NCBI GenBank assembly: GCA_038501195.1 | Contig: JBBPUQ010000004.1 | Span: forward strand, 1,178,001-1,242,000 | Reading direction: 5' to 3' | Length of the DNA: 64,000 bases | Source of the DNA: Nemania diffusa | Lineage: Eukaryota; Ascomycota; Sordariomycetes; Xylariales; Xylariaceae | Shown: positions 1-14,800 of the stretch, piece by piece | Layout: every line of letters begins with the position of its first letter | How positions within the stretch are numbered: position 1 is the first letter of the stretch | The notes under the pieces: model-generated | The model's database searches: none | Told to the model about the DNA's origin: nothing | The model's input: only the letters and a program-made list of their open reading frames with translations | Position numbers and translations under genes: made by a program

Positions 1-264
1 TCATATATCTTATACCTGTCATGATATTGATTCAATGTAACCTGATAGAGTACTCTGATTGGCTATAAAGTCCCGGCAAGTGAGACCCCGCACCTTCTCC
101 TGTAAACCCCAATTGTACCAATCAAGAGCGTCTATGAACATGGAGTATGTTTACCTCGACTTCCCCTTGCGTTATGCTGTACTTAGTGAATTGTTCAAAA
201 GCTTCCCAACAATTTCGGAATTAGGCAGGTACCATGTTGTTGAGCAGGATCGATTATTTTCAGG
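1..264. other. 5' flank of first gene, no gene seen
   Basis: No supported coding region. The open frames here are short, overlap each other and show no family resemblance. The stretch probably holds the promoter and leader of the fructosamine-kinase-family gene that starts at 265. Confidence 0.5.
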
Positions 265-1691
265 ATGGCGGAGTTTACATCGAAGCCACTTGACATCCTA
301 GACGACGACGAGGCAGCTGACGTCCATATACTTGAGGGTAAACTAAACCAGAATGCGTTCTCAGGACAAAGCTTTAGATATGTACTGACCGGGATCAGGA
401 TTACCAACTGGTACCAAAACCTTCTTCTTGGCTCCTTCAGGCGAGCGTTTCTGGGTGACAACCGAAAGGATTGAAGATGTACCTGGGGATCAAGGTACAG
501 GGCCAGTCTTCAAGAAGGTTGCAGCCCGAGTGTGATCATCAAGCATAAGGCAATTTGACTGACACTTATTTAGACCGCTTCTGGCGATGCCGGCTACGAC
601 AAACTGAGAACAGCCTTCAATGCCGAGGATCAAGTGTTCGAGTTCGTACCCGAATATGTTCCCCGACCAATATGCTTCGCACACTACATGGGTAAGTCCG
701 CTGGAGTCTTTTATCTCCTTTCGGCCTGTCTCAGAGACACAAATTCCCTTAATGGGCATATTCTGCTCTTTCTACTCCTGCAAGCTCCCGAAACACTGAG
801 CAATTCTTACTACAAATGGACATTATTAACTCGAGTGTTATATGTAGCTCACCCTAGCCTATACTACTATGCCTGCGAGTTCGTCGATATGCTCGATGAA
901 ATCCCGAGCCCCGTAGTATGGGCTGAAGCAGCCGCGAAACTACACAAGAGAAGCATGGCTAAGTCACCCACGCGACAGTTTGGCTTTTATTGCACCACCT
1001 ACTCAGCTAACATTCCTGTCGACTGTATTTGGAACGCATCTTGGGAGACCGTCTGGACTTTTCAACTCAAAGCATTGCTAGATCAGGACAAAGATCTTCA
1101 TGGCCTAGATGAGGAGTACTCCAAACTACAGGCTACTTTCTTCGATGATGTGACACCTGCATACTTGGGGCCCTTGCAATCAAACGGTCGGTCTATATCC
1201 CCGTGCCTAATTCACTCAAACCTATGGCGGCACAACATCAAGCCTAGGGTAAACTCAGATGACGTCTGCATGATGAACTCGGTCGCTTGCTGGGGGCATC
1301 ATGAAGGTAAGAAAGTCCCCTCCAACGCTGCTTAGTTGGGCCAGCTGTTATTTGACCATTCTCAGCTCATGACCATCGTAATAGCTGAATTAGCAGTCTG
1401 CCGTAGCCCAAAATATGGCCTTGGAGAGTCATATATTGAGGAGTACTTGAAACACATGCCAAAATCAGAACCAGCAGAGGACTTCGATACCCGTAATGCT
1501 ATATACGCAATGAGGCACCATGTGCTCCTCTCGCTGATCTACCACGAGGATCTATCCTTTCGACAAATGTGAGTTTTCTCGCTCCTATCGCTTTGTCCCC
1601 TACATATAACTCTTAAATCTAACAAGATTAAAGTGCCATGACAGAGATGAAAAAGCTCGTAGAGCAAGCCGCTTCTACTGCATCTAAGTAG
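265..1691 (+). CDS. Fructosamine kinase-family protein, predicted pseudokinase
   Basis: Six exons: 265-337, 399-529, 574-691, 848-1306, 1385-1568, 1634-1691 (1,023 nt, 340 aa). The protein aligns by eye along the fructosamine/ribulosamine 3-kinase family (PF03881 type): a glycine-poor N-lobe with F-K-K-V in the lysine strand, then E-Y-V-P-R-P, Y-Y-Y-A-C-E-F-V-D-M, F-G-F-Y-C-T-T-Y, and a C-terminal G-E-S-Y-I-E-E-Y. Active members phosphorylate ketosamines to repair glycated proteins. Here the catalytic loop expected as H-G/S-D-L-W reads H-S-N-L-W, and the metal-binding Asp of the F-D-A motif is Asn (M-N-S). The C-helix Glu also appears lost. The reading frame is intact, so the copy looks expressed but catalytically dead. 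The 44-bp second intron (530-573) and the 156-bp third intron (692-847) are the least certain boundaries. Membership is fairly sure; loss of activity is inference. Confidence 0.8.
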
Positions 1692-4600
1692 GTCTTACTT
1701 TTCAGGAGAAGATTAGGAACGCTGGCAGCATATTCTTTACATGTTTTTAGTTACATTAATAATTCTAACACCCAACTCCGCTCTTTATATGCATCTTGAT
1801 ATTGCTCTTGTGACTATATTGGTATATTGTCTAGTAGTCGTGCTATAAATATATCTTATCTCGTCTATGCTTCGTAACTATAGTCTAGTAGCTACTATAG
1901 AGTAGAACATGCAAGCATATAGCTAATATCTACTCTTGACGCCTCAATGACTATGAATCACCGACGAGATTTCTCGGGCTAACCCAGCCGGGCATAAATA
2001 TGCATCAGGAGATTACTAACACCATCATTTTCTCTCGTAGACTAACATAAAAAAGCTGAGGATGTTTCGTCTACAGATATAGAATCAACACAATCATTAC
2101 CCGTATTCACATGTATTCGAAATAAGTAAACCAGTTCATCAGCATCATTTGCTAAAGTTTTCTTGCCACCAGGTGTTCAGACATACTAACCAAGGCGGGC
2201 AACATGCTGTATACAAACTAAAGTCACGATAGCCATCGGCGATTCAGCGGGCTACGTGGGGGTTAAGACGGACTAGACCTCGATACCGCGTTGCGATCGA
2301 CGGGCCGTTGTTTAACGAAGCCCAGTCGGTCAGCGACCGATACATGTGAGCATGGTATCGCACTGTCGGATATGGCTTATCTTATTGGAAATATATCCTC
2401 CGCGTCTTAATGACTAAGCATTTCCATTTAGTCCTTGCGATGAGAGATGGTAGTACCGATCTTCTAGTTTACTATATTTTTTTAATGCTGTCGACCTCCT
2501 ACTGAGCTCTGGAGTATCTTTATCTTTGTCTTTATCTTGAATGCCTCGTGTTTGACACTACGGCGCCGGTACGCATGCAAACACGCTAGACTTACTAGCG
2601 GCGTGGTCTACGTACGTGACGGTACGTCAGGTCGGCGCATTGCCTAAGTTCTCGCCTTACACGCTTGACCGGCTTAATGCAACATCGTACCATTACATTT
2701 CTATACAGAAACACTCGTGTACGCAGATGAATGTTAAACGCCTATTCAAAGCCGGGGCTTTGTTACGAGTTACGGGCCGATAAGGCCATCACTTACGGCA
2801 TCGGACTCGCCTATCGAGGCTGGGGGTGACGTCATGTAGAACGTAGTGAACTAAACACTAGAAAAAATTCCGTCTGTGTAGTTCGCCTCAGTCAGGTCTC
2901 CCAATGAGACACGTCGCGTACATCTAGTGTCGAGTCAGTGCTGCCCCCGCCCGCTAAGCGCATAATACTGTTCTAGTTTGTCTTGGTGTCAATCTCATGT
3001 AAGTAAGTCAGACCAAACCTTATTCTCCTGCCTAGATTAGCAGCTGCCACCTGTGCAGTATGTACGCTTGGGCTTTGAATGCAGTAGTCTATTGCTCAAT
3101 CGTGAGTGAGACTTGATGTGGAATAAAGCTGCTTGGTTGTTTTGCCTCGTATTCTGCTGAGGCTGGAGACTATCTGCTTACGCTAATTAAACATCTGACG
3201 GGCAATAGGGGAACATAGGTAAGTAGTTCAACATGACATTAAAGGCGGTAGCTTCGGCAGGAGTTGGCAACGCTTCGAGCTTGTTGACTAGGGTTGAGCT
3301 GTCATTTATCTGAGTGGGTTCGTTTAAACCGAGGCTATTGTAGCGCCCATCATTCCTAACACAATGCTGCTAGTGAAGTTCATTGGAGATATGTTATATT
3401 CATATCTATGTTGTTGCGCCCGCCCATGATGATCACTTTCTATATGCTGAAGGGATTGGTCAAGACCATCTGAAACTAGTCGTTTTCACCACACCTTATG
3501 CGATGATCAGGCCTCTGTTGAGGAAAAAGAAGCGACCGCTGTATTCCTCCAAGCTACGCGCATTTGATTCGCGGAGTACCTCGATAGACTTGTTGGTTGG
3601 GGCTGATGGGGCTAATGGGGAGTGAGTTATTTGCATGTGTACACTATGATGACGGAATAAGTAAACCACATACTGTGAACTTGTGGAACAACACGACAAT
3701 CCGGGAGGTGAGGGGCGATAATTCCCACATTCTCTCATTGGCAGGATGGCTACTGGACGGAACGAGCGGCTGGATTCTTGCGCAATGTCCTTAAACGAAT
3801 CTTGCGAAAGCACTGGTATCATGCGTTATATTGGACAGCCTGTTTCCTTCATCTAGTTTATATCTAATCCCCATCTAACATGAGTCGTTACCAACTTCTA
3901 AAGTATATACATACATACTATACATTATGCTACAGGTATTGTACGCGTACTTGACTCCACCTGGTTAGAGAGGAGAGTACCCTGCCCTGGCATTCCAGCT
4001 GGTATCACAAGATGTAGATCGATGAATGCGAATCGGCCGTCATATACATATCGCGTAAAGTAAATGTAGATCTATAGCATAGTGTAGCGTAGACCTACAC
4101 TATCGACCTACACTATCTAGATAGAGGTACTCCATACATTTGTAGCGGTCTGGCGAGCAGGTGAAGTTGCACAGATTCTCGGGTCTCCGATTGTCTTTGA
4201 GGCCTCTGAAACAAGCCGGAATAAAAAAGGGATGGTGAAAAGACCCCAACGCGACGCATTCAGTTGCCGTCTACACACGGGTAGGTAGTGTGCTTTATCC
4301 GCCCCAAGCCAGCGCTACACGCCACACAACCGGCCTGGTTACTGGGAACCAACAGCTCTATCGGGCATAGTGAAAAAAAATCCTCAAGGTGGTGTGTGGA
4401 CCCTTAATCCGACCCTGGTACCTCTTTTCAGCCCCTAATTAGAATCTTTGACTTACCGGTAACCGAGTGGAACCCAGACTTGAAACATTATGGTCCCTGG
4501 ATCTAACTCAGGTACCTACTGTAATTGGACCAATGGATTAAAATCTCAAACACGAACATTGATATCCACATGCAGGTGAAAAGTCGCACAGCCAAGCAAA

Positions 4601-5397
4601 CATGACCTTGGGTGGGATGATGATTTTGTTCTATATCGCGAAATACGATTAAAGAAATTAATTTGCAGCGCTGCCAGCCATCTACATATGTAGGTAGTGG
4701 TGGCACAGTGTTTATCACGTATGAAGCCATTGGGAAAACAAGATTTTGGGGAAGAGATCGGAAAACTGTTTTAGCTACAGGCTTGGACTTAGGTACCTGG
4801 TTTGTTCCTGAATGGATTCTTATGGGTCTTTGTGGGTTCATTAAGCCCCCACTATTCAAGGCGTCAAATCATGTCAGTGCAGTCTTGCGTTATACCCCAG
4901 TCTGCCCCGGTATACCACGAGTCGCGGCACAGGTCTTCCACCGTGCTGTATGTACATGCAGTAGGTATTCAGTGCATCCTGCAGCTGCAACTAACTAACA
5001 ACCTTGTTCCTAAGCCACAAGCTGCAGTTGCGTGCACTAACACGTACAAACACTCTTGTCTCTTCTCTTCTTCTCGCTTTTGTTCTAACCCTACCATGTA
5101 ATTGTAGAGTTTCCTACTCCCTCAACTAGATTTCTCTACTCTTTGCATTTATGTCGTTGCCCAGTCTCTCGTTTATCTAGGCAGACAATTAACTACCTCG
5201 TTAACCATCCGTCATATTCGCCCTCTAGGCGAACTCATCTCGTCCACGCTGGGCCCAGCTTCCAATTGATCGCCTGGTGCTATCTTGGAGTGACATTGCA
5301 TGAACACACTCCCCCGTTTCCGATTCGATTCGACCGGATAAGCCAGTATCCTCTCTAGGTGCGGCCTTGCACTGGTCACACATTCATCAGCGTTGCC
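1692..5397. other. Gene-poor intergenic region
   Basis: About 3.7 kb without a supportable gene. Open frames near 3.4-3.8 kb and 4.5-5.1 kb overlap on both strands and lack splice-consistent extensions. One short stretch around 3584-3622 reads like the dinucleotide-binding motif of FAD monooxygenases (see separate entry). A 9-bp inverted repeat with an extra direct copy lies at 4079-4116. The last 300 bp or so, which is pyrimidine-rich, is the likely leader of the channel gene. Confidence 0.5.
3383..3625 (+). pseudogene. Possible remnant of an FAD-dependent monooxygenase
   Basis: An 80-codon open frame ends with D-L-L-V-G-A-D-G-A-N-G, which resembles the GD-type motif (DLLIGADG) of flavoprotein aromatic hydroxylases. 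It is preceded by a segment with R-P-L-L-R-K that could match the region upstream of that motif. No Rossmann-fold GxGxxG and no further exons are visible on either side, so if this is real it is only a decayed piece. A chance match is quite possible. Confidence 0.15.
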
Positions 5398-8137
5398 ATG
5401 TCCATCAGGTCTCCAAGGTCCCCTCGGGGCTTTGTACCCCTCGGGACCTCATACTCCAATGTGGCCGACGGCGATATTCCGTTAACCCAAATACGAAGCA
5501 ACGCTAGTTCTACCGGTGCCCGGAAGGCTAACCAAGGATTGGGCTCGGGCTTCGAACAGGGCGACAGCTCGGGCGACAATGGAGACGAGAAACACCACTT
5601 CTTCCACCGCGGTCGGAGACAGGCCAAGAAGGAGGAGGCTGTGCGGTCCGGGGATGATCTCGCAGGCAATGATCATTCACTCAATGCAATGGGTAGAATT
5701 TATAATCGTATCGTTGATGCCTCTGGCCTTACACGTTACCTGCTCTACATTGTTCCTGTCGGTATTTTACTCGCCGTCCCGATAGTCGTCCTGGCCGCTC
5801 TCGACAAGCGTAATGATATTCCCGTCGGCACCGGTTCTGACGGCGCAAAGGGGCCTTCGCTCTTCTTCTTCTTCATCTGGGTCGAGGTCGGCTGGCTGAC
5901 ACTCTGGGGTGGAAAACTCGTTGCCTGGCTATTGGCGCCTGCGTTTATGTTCTTCACCGGCGTTATTAGCCCAGGAACTCGCAAATATGCCGCGCTCCTA
6001 CGCAATCTCCAGATCCCCCTATCACTATTCTTCTGGGCCCTCGCTGATTGGCTTGTCTTCGTTAATATTCTTCAACGCGGCCATACCAAAGTATCGTGGG
6101 TGAATACCGTCGCAACAATTTTAGGAGCGTCCTTCGTGTCATCAGCCATTTTCCTCGGTGAGAAAGCCTTCGTCCAGCTCATCAGCATTTCATACCACCA
6201 ACGGTCTTTCGCAAACCGGATCCACGACTCGAAGCGCGACGTTCATCTTCTCGGTCTGATGTATGATGCGTCTCGACAATTGTTTCCGATGTACTGTGAT
6301 GAATTCATAGAGGAAGATGAGATCATCAACGATAGCATCGAGATGCTTCTCGGAGGTAAAAAGAAATGGAAGAGAAACAGAAAGAGTGGAGGAGCCGTCA
6401 TACCAGCGAAATTAATTGGCAACGTTGGCCGATTTGGCAACAAAGTCACATCCGCTTTTGGTAACATCGCTTCTGAGATCACGGGCAAACAAGTTTTCAA
6501 CCCTAATTCGGCGCATTCTATCGTTATCGAGGCCCTAGAGAAAGCTAAGACCTCCGAGGCTCTCGCTAAACGTATTTGGATGTCATTTGTTGTAGAAGGA
6601 AAAGATTCGTTGTACTCTGAGGATATTGCAGAAGTGCTCGGACCGAAACATCATGACGAAGCAGAAGAGTGCTTTGATGCTATCGACGCTGATGGTAATG
6701 GCGACATTAGTCTTGATGAGATGATCAGGAAAGTGGTCGAAATTGGCAAGGAGAGGAAAGCCATTGCACACAGCATGCAAGACATCGGACAGGCGTTGGG
6801 TGTGTTTGATAAGATATTGCTATTCATCGTGCTCCTGATTGTTATTTTCGTGTTCTGTAAGTCTTACCTACATATGTTTCTCTCTTGGAGTTTTGGCTAA
6901 TGCAGGGCGATCAGTGGCTTTCTTCCAGAGTTCATTCGTCACAACATTGGCAACTGCGGGAACGGCGTTGCTCTCATTATCTTTCATCTTCGCTGTCACA
7001 ACTCAGGAATTTCTCGGCTCCTGCATCTTCTTATTTGTCAAGCATCCTTACGATGTTGGTGACCGTGTCGATATTGCCGGGCCAGAGAAGGAGCAACTCA
7101 TTGTCGAAAGAATCTCGCTACTTTACACCGTTTTTACAAGGATCGACAGGATGCAGGTAGTACAGATTCCTAACATTGTGCTCAATGGCCTCTGGGTCGA
7201 GAACGTGTCGCGAAGTAAGGCAATGAAGGAGGGTATTGATGTCAACGTCTCGTTTGACACATCCTTCGAGGATATTGAATTGCTTCGATTAGAGATGGAG
7301 AGGTTTGTCCGGGCTCCGGAAAACTCGAGAGACTTCCAGCCAGATATTGCCATAGGAATAGGTGGCGTGGGAGACTTGGATAAGCTCACTCTTAAGATTG
7401 CTATCAAGCACAAATCTAATTGGCACAACGACGCTGTCCGAGCTACTCGGCGATCCAAGTTCATTTGTGCTCTTGCGCTCGCACTGAAGAAAGTGCCTAT
7501 CAACGCTCCTGGTGGAGGAAGCGAAGCTCTGGGCGGTCCCACGAATCCTTCTTACTCCGTTAGTGTTTCAGATGCGGAAGCCACGGCGGCTCGCGACAAA
7601 GCCGGGAAAAGTAAGGATGCAGCCCGTCTCGTGCCAAAGAACGCTCCAAATGAGACGAGCGAAGCAACGGCAGTGCAAGGTCTGAACACCCTCGATCCTC
7701 TCATTGCTACTTCAGAAGAATGGGGTTACAACCGCGATGATGAGACATTGAGCGACTCCCAGCGGCGGTCTGTTGATCGATCTCGATCTCTCGATCGAAC
7801 GCGGTCCAATGATGTCGATACTCTATCTGGCCCGCGTAAGACACCAAGCCAGCGTGGCGGCCTCCGCAGGGCTGGTGAATCGGTACCTAGCGTAGCATCT
7901 GACGATAGAACCCCGAGCTTCCAGGTTACTCAACATTTAGGACCATTCGACGAAGAGGCACAAATGGGTGGACCAAATCCATTCATTGCGGAACAACCAG
8001 ACACTCAATATCAGAGTACAGCATATTTGGGCGCTTCAGCCTCGAACAGGACAAATCCCACACAACACACTAGCGGTTCTGGCAGTCGGCCTCGTGGTGC
8101 TAGTGCCTCTCAACCTCACAGTTCGAACCAGCGGTAG
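5398..8137 (+). CDS. MscS-type mechanosensitive ion channel with EF hand
   Basis: Two exons, 5398-6856 and 6906-8137, with a 49-bp intron; 896 aa. The start is the first ATG of the frame (GTTGCCATG). The N-terminal 110 residues are hydrophilic, followed by transmembrane segments near residues 120-145, 160-200, 205-235 and 240-265. A canonical EF-hand loop (D-A-D-G-N-G-D-I-S-L-D-E) sits near residues 427-440. The MscS pore and beta domain follow from about 470, with F-V-K-H-P-Y-D-V-G-D-R-V-D. The last 230 residues are low-complexity and Ser/Asn/Gln-rich. This order matches the fungal Msy1/Msy2 class, calcium-regulated channels of the ER and plasma membrane that act in hypo-osmotic shock. The sequence does not tell Msy1 from Msy2, so no symbol is given. 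Confidence 0.95.
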
Positions 8138-9250
8138 CCCCGTCATGCCATGAGTTTATTCAATATTACGACTTTCCTATGGTTGCAAGCATTTTGTTTC
8201 GTGCATTTTGCACCAATGGCGTTTAAAACAAGCGCCCAAGCAAGGGGAGCTACTAAGGCCTAGATCATGCAGTTAGAGGAGGTCCGTGGAAACCAATTAA
8301 GGAGAATTGGTGGCCAAGTTGGATTTAGATGCCTATTGTTTGTTTACTTGTGATGAACTTTTGCATGTTATAGAAAGGAAGCTGGCCTGTTAAGGCAGCG
8401 GGTATGATACATGCACGAGCAGCATTTCTCTGGAGTTATACGCTGCCTCTGCATATGTTCAATTACGTTTAGCAAAGACGAGTTTCTCGCTGCTTTTCAT
8501 GGCCTTTGACAAGGGCTTGTTCAATTCTATTTAAAGACCTTTTTAGAAATTGAATTATGCATCCACGACTCACTTTTACTTTTGAATCGAGATGTGTTTC
8601 AACAGTTCATTCCTTTGCTTGTATATGGTTTGGTCGCGAGGTTATGGCTCTAAGAACATGCTTGAAGATTACATCGCGTGCGGCATCATTTCTGATGTTG
8701 GTGTAAAGGCGCATGCTGATAGTGGATATTAACATCATATATACTATTTCACCATACCGCAATCAGCTTATTCACGTACAATTCAAGATTTATTGATACT
8801 AAGAAAGAAATGGTACTGTATTGGGATTGTTGTCTCAAAGAAAAAAGTAGTAAAGAATGTCTCGGCTGGATTCAAACCAGCGTCTACGGTTTCTAGATGG
8901 AATCATACGTCAGGCTGACCACTACCGCACGAGACTACTAACAGAATTTACCTAAGCAAGAGAATTAGGGGTCTAAAGTAGTCAGCCCTCGGTGTAAGAA
9001 GGCTCGTCTCACGGAGTTAATTTTTAGAGTTTCCTCTCGGAGTAGTAAAGTTAGAAAAGGATCGCAGTTCCTCCTGGCCCTCGTTTGTATTTGCAAATGT
9101 ATGCTCTAGTCTGATTAGCTAATTCAAGCAGATAGCCCGTAGATCTCGGGATGAGAGGCAACTAGCTAAACGTGTCATGTCAATGCTATCTATCCCGCGT
9201 AGCTTTCTGTGTAGTGACGAGATAGGTGATGAGAGGCACGCAACTATCAT
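8138..9250. other. Intergenic region with a tRNA-like patch
   Basis: Convergent 3' flanks of the channel gene and the arginine methyltransferase gene. No protein-coding potential is seen. The one notable item is the tRNA-like sequence at 8858-8935, listed separately. Confidence 0.5.
8858..8935 (-). tRNA. tRNA-like sequence, probably degenerate or tRNA-derived
   Basis: Read on the minus strand, the ends pair (GTCTCG with CGAGAC). There is an A-box-like segment (TGCGGTAGTGG, with T8 and GG18-19) and a B-box-like T arm, GGTTTGAATCC, on a perfect five-pair stem. The T-loop C56 is T. No five-pair anticodon stem with a seven-base loop and T33 can be folded, and the D stem has a C-T mismatch. It is therefore either a tRNA pseudogene, an atypical intron-bearing tRNA, or the head of a tRNA-derived short element. 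No anticodon is assigned. Confidence 0.3.
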
Positions 9251-11299
<2,049 letters not shown>

Positions 11300-11809
11300 C
11301 GTAAAGCGCACTGGGGATTTATGCGACTATGGAAATAGTTAAGAGGGGAAGTGAAGAACTAGATTAGATTGTGTTTGCCAATAAAAGGGTACAATGCAGG
11401 TGAGTGGTACGTGAGTGTTAGAAATGGTAGAGTATGACGAATGACGCTTTGGGGACTCCGAGCCTTCTTAGCGAACTCTACTGATATAGGCAAGAAACGT
11501 CCTCTATACAAGGTTCCCTGAGAGTCACCTACTATTTGACAATATCAGTCGCGATGCTACCTAAATATCAGGGATCTCGAAGAATTTCTTCCGAAGTGGA
11601 ATTGTGGAGGTGTGGAATATCGGATAGACACATAATATTCACAGGGTGTACAGGTTATATACATAACCATGAGATCCCCTCGAGTTCTGACTCGACTAAC
11701 ACTGGACTGGACAATTTGTTTGCCTCGACATGGTTGACCGTAACTGGAATATGGAACCCTTGATAAGGAAGTGTAAGACGAATCTAAGTCCACCTAGTAT
11801 CCGTCATCA

Positions 11810-14800
11810 CTAATCTACTTCGCCGTCTTCTGTGTCGTCGTCATCGTCATCGTCGTCATCCTCCTCCTCCTCTTCTTCGCCGTCGGATATCACCTCCCCT
11901 AGGCCCTTAAGTCGTTTCTATATGCAGCTAATTAATAGTGTGCCAACAAATTTTTGTATAGAACTGTGCCGTACCTTATATTTTTCGACTTTATCTTCAA
12001 GGTCGCCGAACACCATGAGAAGGTCGTCTAATTCCGTTTGTGTGGATGACTGCTGCTCTTCCTTCTCTTTTAATCGCGTTCGAACCTGATGTAATGTAAG
12101 CAGCTGGACACGCATGAGAATAGAAGCTTTACGTACTTTCCCAAGTTCTTCTTGTTGTGTTGACACCTGTTTCTCCAGCTCGGTGGCGCGCTTCTCGACA
12201 GACTTTGACTTTAACTCCTCGGCTGAAAGCTTGGAGTTGAGCTCCTCACGAGCGGCCTCTACCGCCTGCGTTTTCGCCTTGTTGGCCTATGTATAGATTA
12301 GTAATCTCGCACTTGTCTTCTTGTTCGCTAGACTACTATACAAACCTTCATTAGATCAACTTCAAGGCGGCTAATTGTGGCACGAAGATCCGCCATATCC
12401 GCCTCAGCTCTTCGTTGGACACGAGCTGCCTCAGCTTCTGCTGTTTTGCGAACATAATCGATCTGCCGCTGTAATTCCGCTTCCTTGGTATTGTGTTCTA
12501 CGCGGAGCAACTCCATGGCAGCTGCAGCTTCTTTTTGAGCGGTATCAAGTTGTCTCTGGTGCGCATCACTCTTTGTTTGTTGCTGTGTCTCGAATTTCCT
12601 ATGTCTGTCAGTAACACTCTCGGTAGTACTCTAATCTCGCGCCTGAATAGACTCACTTAAGCTCTCCTTCATGGTGACGCTGCATTGCCTCATTTATGCT
12701 TTTGATACGGGCAAGTTCGGCAACTGATCCTTCTTTCGAACGGCGATGATCGGCTTGTTCTTGGCCGAGTTTCCCGTTGAGAGACGCGACATCACTAAGA
12801 GCTGCTTGTAATGCCTGCTCTCTTTCTTCGAGCTGGGAGCGTAATGAATCTACGAGCTCGCGAGAGATACCTTTCTGCACGCCATTCGTCATCACAGAAA
12901 TCTCTAGGCCGGGGTCCCGATCAATCGCTCTTGCTATGCGACTGTAGTTGTCCTTGAAGAACTCTACAAAGGTCGCATCAAAATAAACATCTGGCAGATT
13001 CCCCGATCCGTCTGCCTTCTGCGGAGTGACCTCAAAGTCTCTCATCAGCGTATGACTGCGAAGCTTATTGAAAGCATCTATATACTTCTCTCGTCCAACC
13101 CTAGACATGATCACTGAATGAAGGGTGGAACGTGGAATGGGCGAATCCTTTGTAGAGAACTCGTAGATAACGCCTAATATCATGGCACACAGTCCTTGTA
13201 CGAGGACATTACCGGGGGGGTGGCGTACAATCTCTTGTGCGAGCGCGTGAATGTTACTGCCCTCTCCTAAAAAGTCATTAACGCCGTCGACGTCTTCAAA
13301 CAGCCACCCGATCAATAACATCAAGTATCCAATGGGTACGCGATCGTCATCTCCCCTGCTAAGAGCTGTAACAAGATGAGCGGTAATGGTTTGAATGCTG
13401 GTTACGACCTCTTCACCACTTTCTGCATCTCCTTCGGTCACCGACATGGCAAGTGTTTTCCCTTCGGGATTCTCGAAGACGAGATGAAATACGATTGCGG
13501 CCGCGAACCAGTAGCGGTATGGATCATTGGAGGGTGAGCTATTGGTAGGTCGGAGTAGTGTAGTCAGCACATTCGCCGTTTCATCAACACCGGAAGCATG
13601 GCCTTCGATAGCGCGCCGTAAGAAATGGATTCGTACTTCAGGGTGGTTAAAGAAGTAAGCTTTAATGCATTGGCATGCGGCTACGCGTAGGTCAAAAGCC
13701 TGAGTCAGAGGGACGCTCAAGACAAGATCTAGCAGACCATCTATTACATAGATAGATGGAACGCCACTCGACTTGCCCGTTTGTCCATTTGCTGCAGGGG
13801 CGGTCTCTAATACCGACGGGACTTGAAGTTGAGCGAAGTTCTCTTGAAGCCTTGCGTTCCCTCTAATAGTATCGGCACAAGTGGTCAAAGCCTACGACAC
13901 GCACAATCAATTTCTGTGAATCTTGTGATGATTAGGGAAGATCCCGAACCTCTGCTCTGATGGGCATTTCAGCCTTGTGACTGAACGCGACCTGTAGCGC
14001 ATGAAATAGGACGCCATGTTGCCAGAAGGCCACTTGATTCTGGGAGGTCCCTACGGCCGCGGGCACTAGAAAAAGTCGAATAACAGCCAGCAAAGCGTAT
14101 ATATTTCTGTTTTGCTGCACCTGAGCCCAAGCAGCGACTTCTTCCTCCTCGTCTTTACCGGTATGATATGTACCTTCTAGGAGCTTAGCCAGCTGCACAA
14201 CACACCCGCTTTCCCGAAACAGCGATTGGTTTGGAGGGTTTAGGCGCAGAAGATTGGCTAGGAATATGAGGCAGTCCTCGACGGTCCTCCCACCCTGTGA
14301 CAACGATCCTTCAGCTTCAATGATGGTGAAAGTCCGCTCAAATGCATTCTGATATGCAACCGACTGCTGTATAAGTGGCGAGGACGGCGTGAGGTAGGTG
14401 AGGAGCGTCAAAGCTTCGTTTCGTATGGCATCGCGTCGATCTTCAAGGACGGCAACCAATCGAGGGACGCCGAGCGGTGCTGAAGAAATGCATTCTTCCG
14501 TTCTGTCTGTCCGTGCGGCAAGGATGGCAACGAGTAGCTGCAAGGAATATAATCGAGAGTAGAAATCAGTGGTCTCCAAGAAATCGAGAAGCAATGTGAT
14601 GTTCTCCTGTCGCTGGGTGAATTCATCTGCAAGCCACAGAGCGATTTCTTCAGATGCTTCGGGGCTATCTTGATTAGGACTAAAGAGCATCAGCAAGGTC
14701 TCAAGGACCACCTTAACGGTATCAACGTCTTCGCCATCTGTAGACAAGGATCCGATGAGGCTTCTCAGGGCGCCAGACGCAACAGAGGCAGGATAGTCCT

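Noticed and set aside
1306..1384. In-frame stop at 1333 suggesting a broken fructosamine kinase gene
   Set aside because: A GTAAGA donor at 1307 and a TAATAG acceptor at 1384 remove it as a 78-bp intron and restore the family sequence H-H-E-A-E-L.
5359..5397. Thirteen extra N-terminal codons of the channel frame
   Set aside because: The frame opens with GTG at 5359. The first ATG, at 5398, is the plausible eukaryotic start.
6839..6905. Separate start for the second half of the channel gene
   Set aside because: GT at 6857 and AG at 6905 join the two frames exactly inside a transmembrane helix and the MscS domain, so it is one gene.
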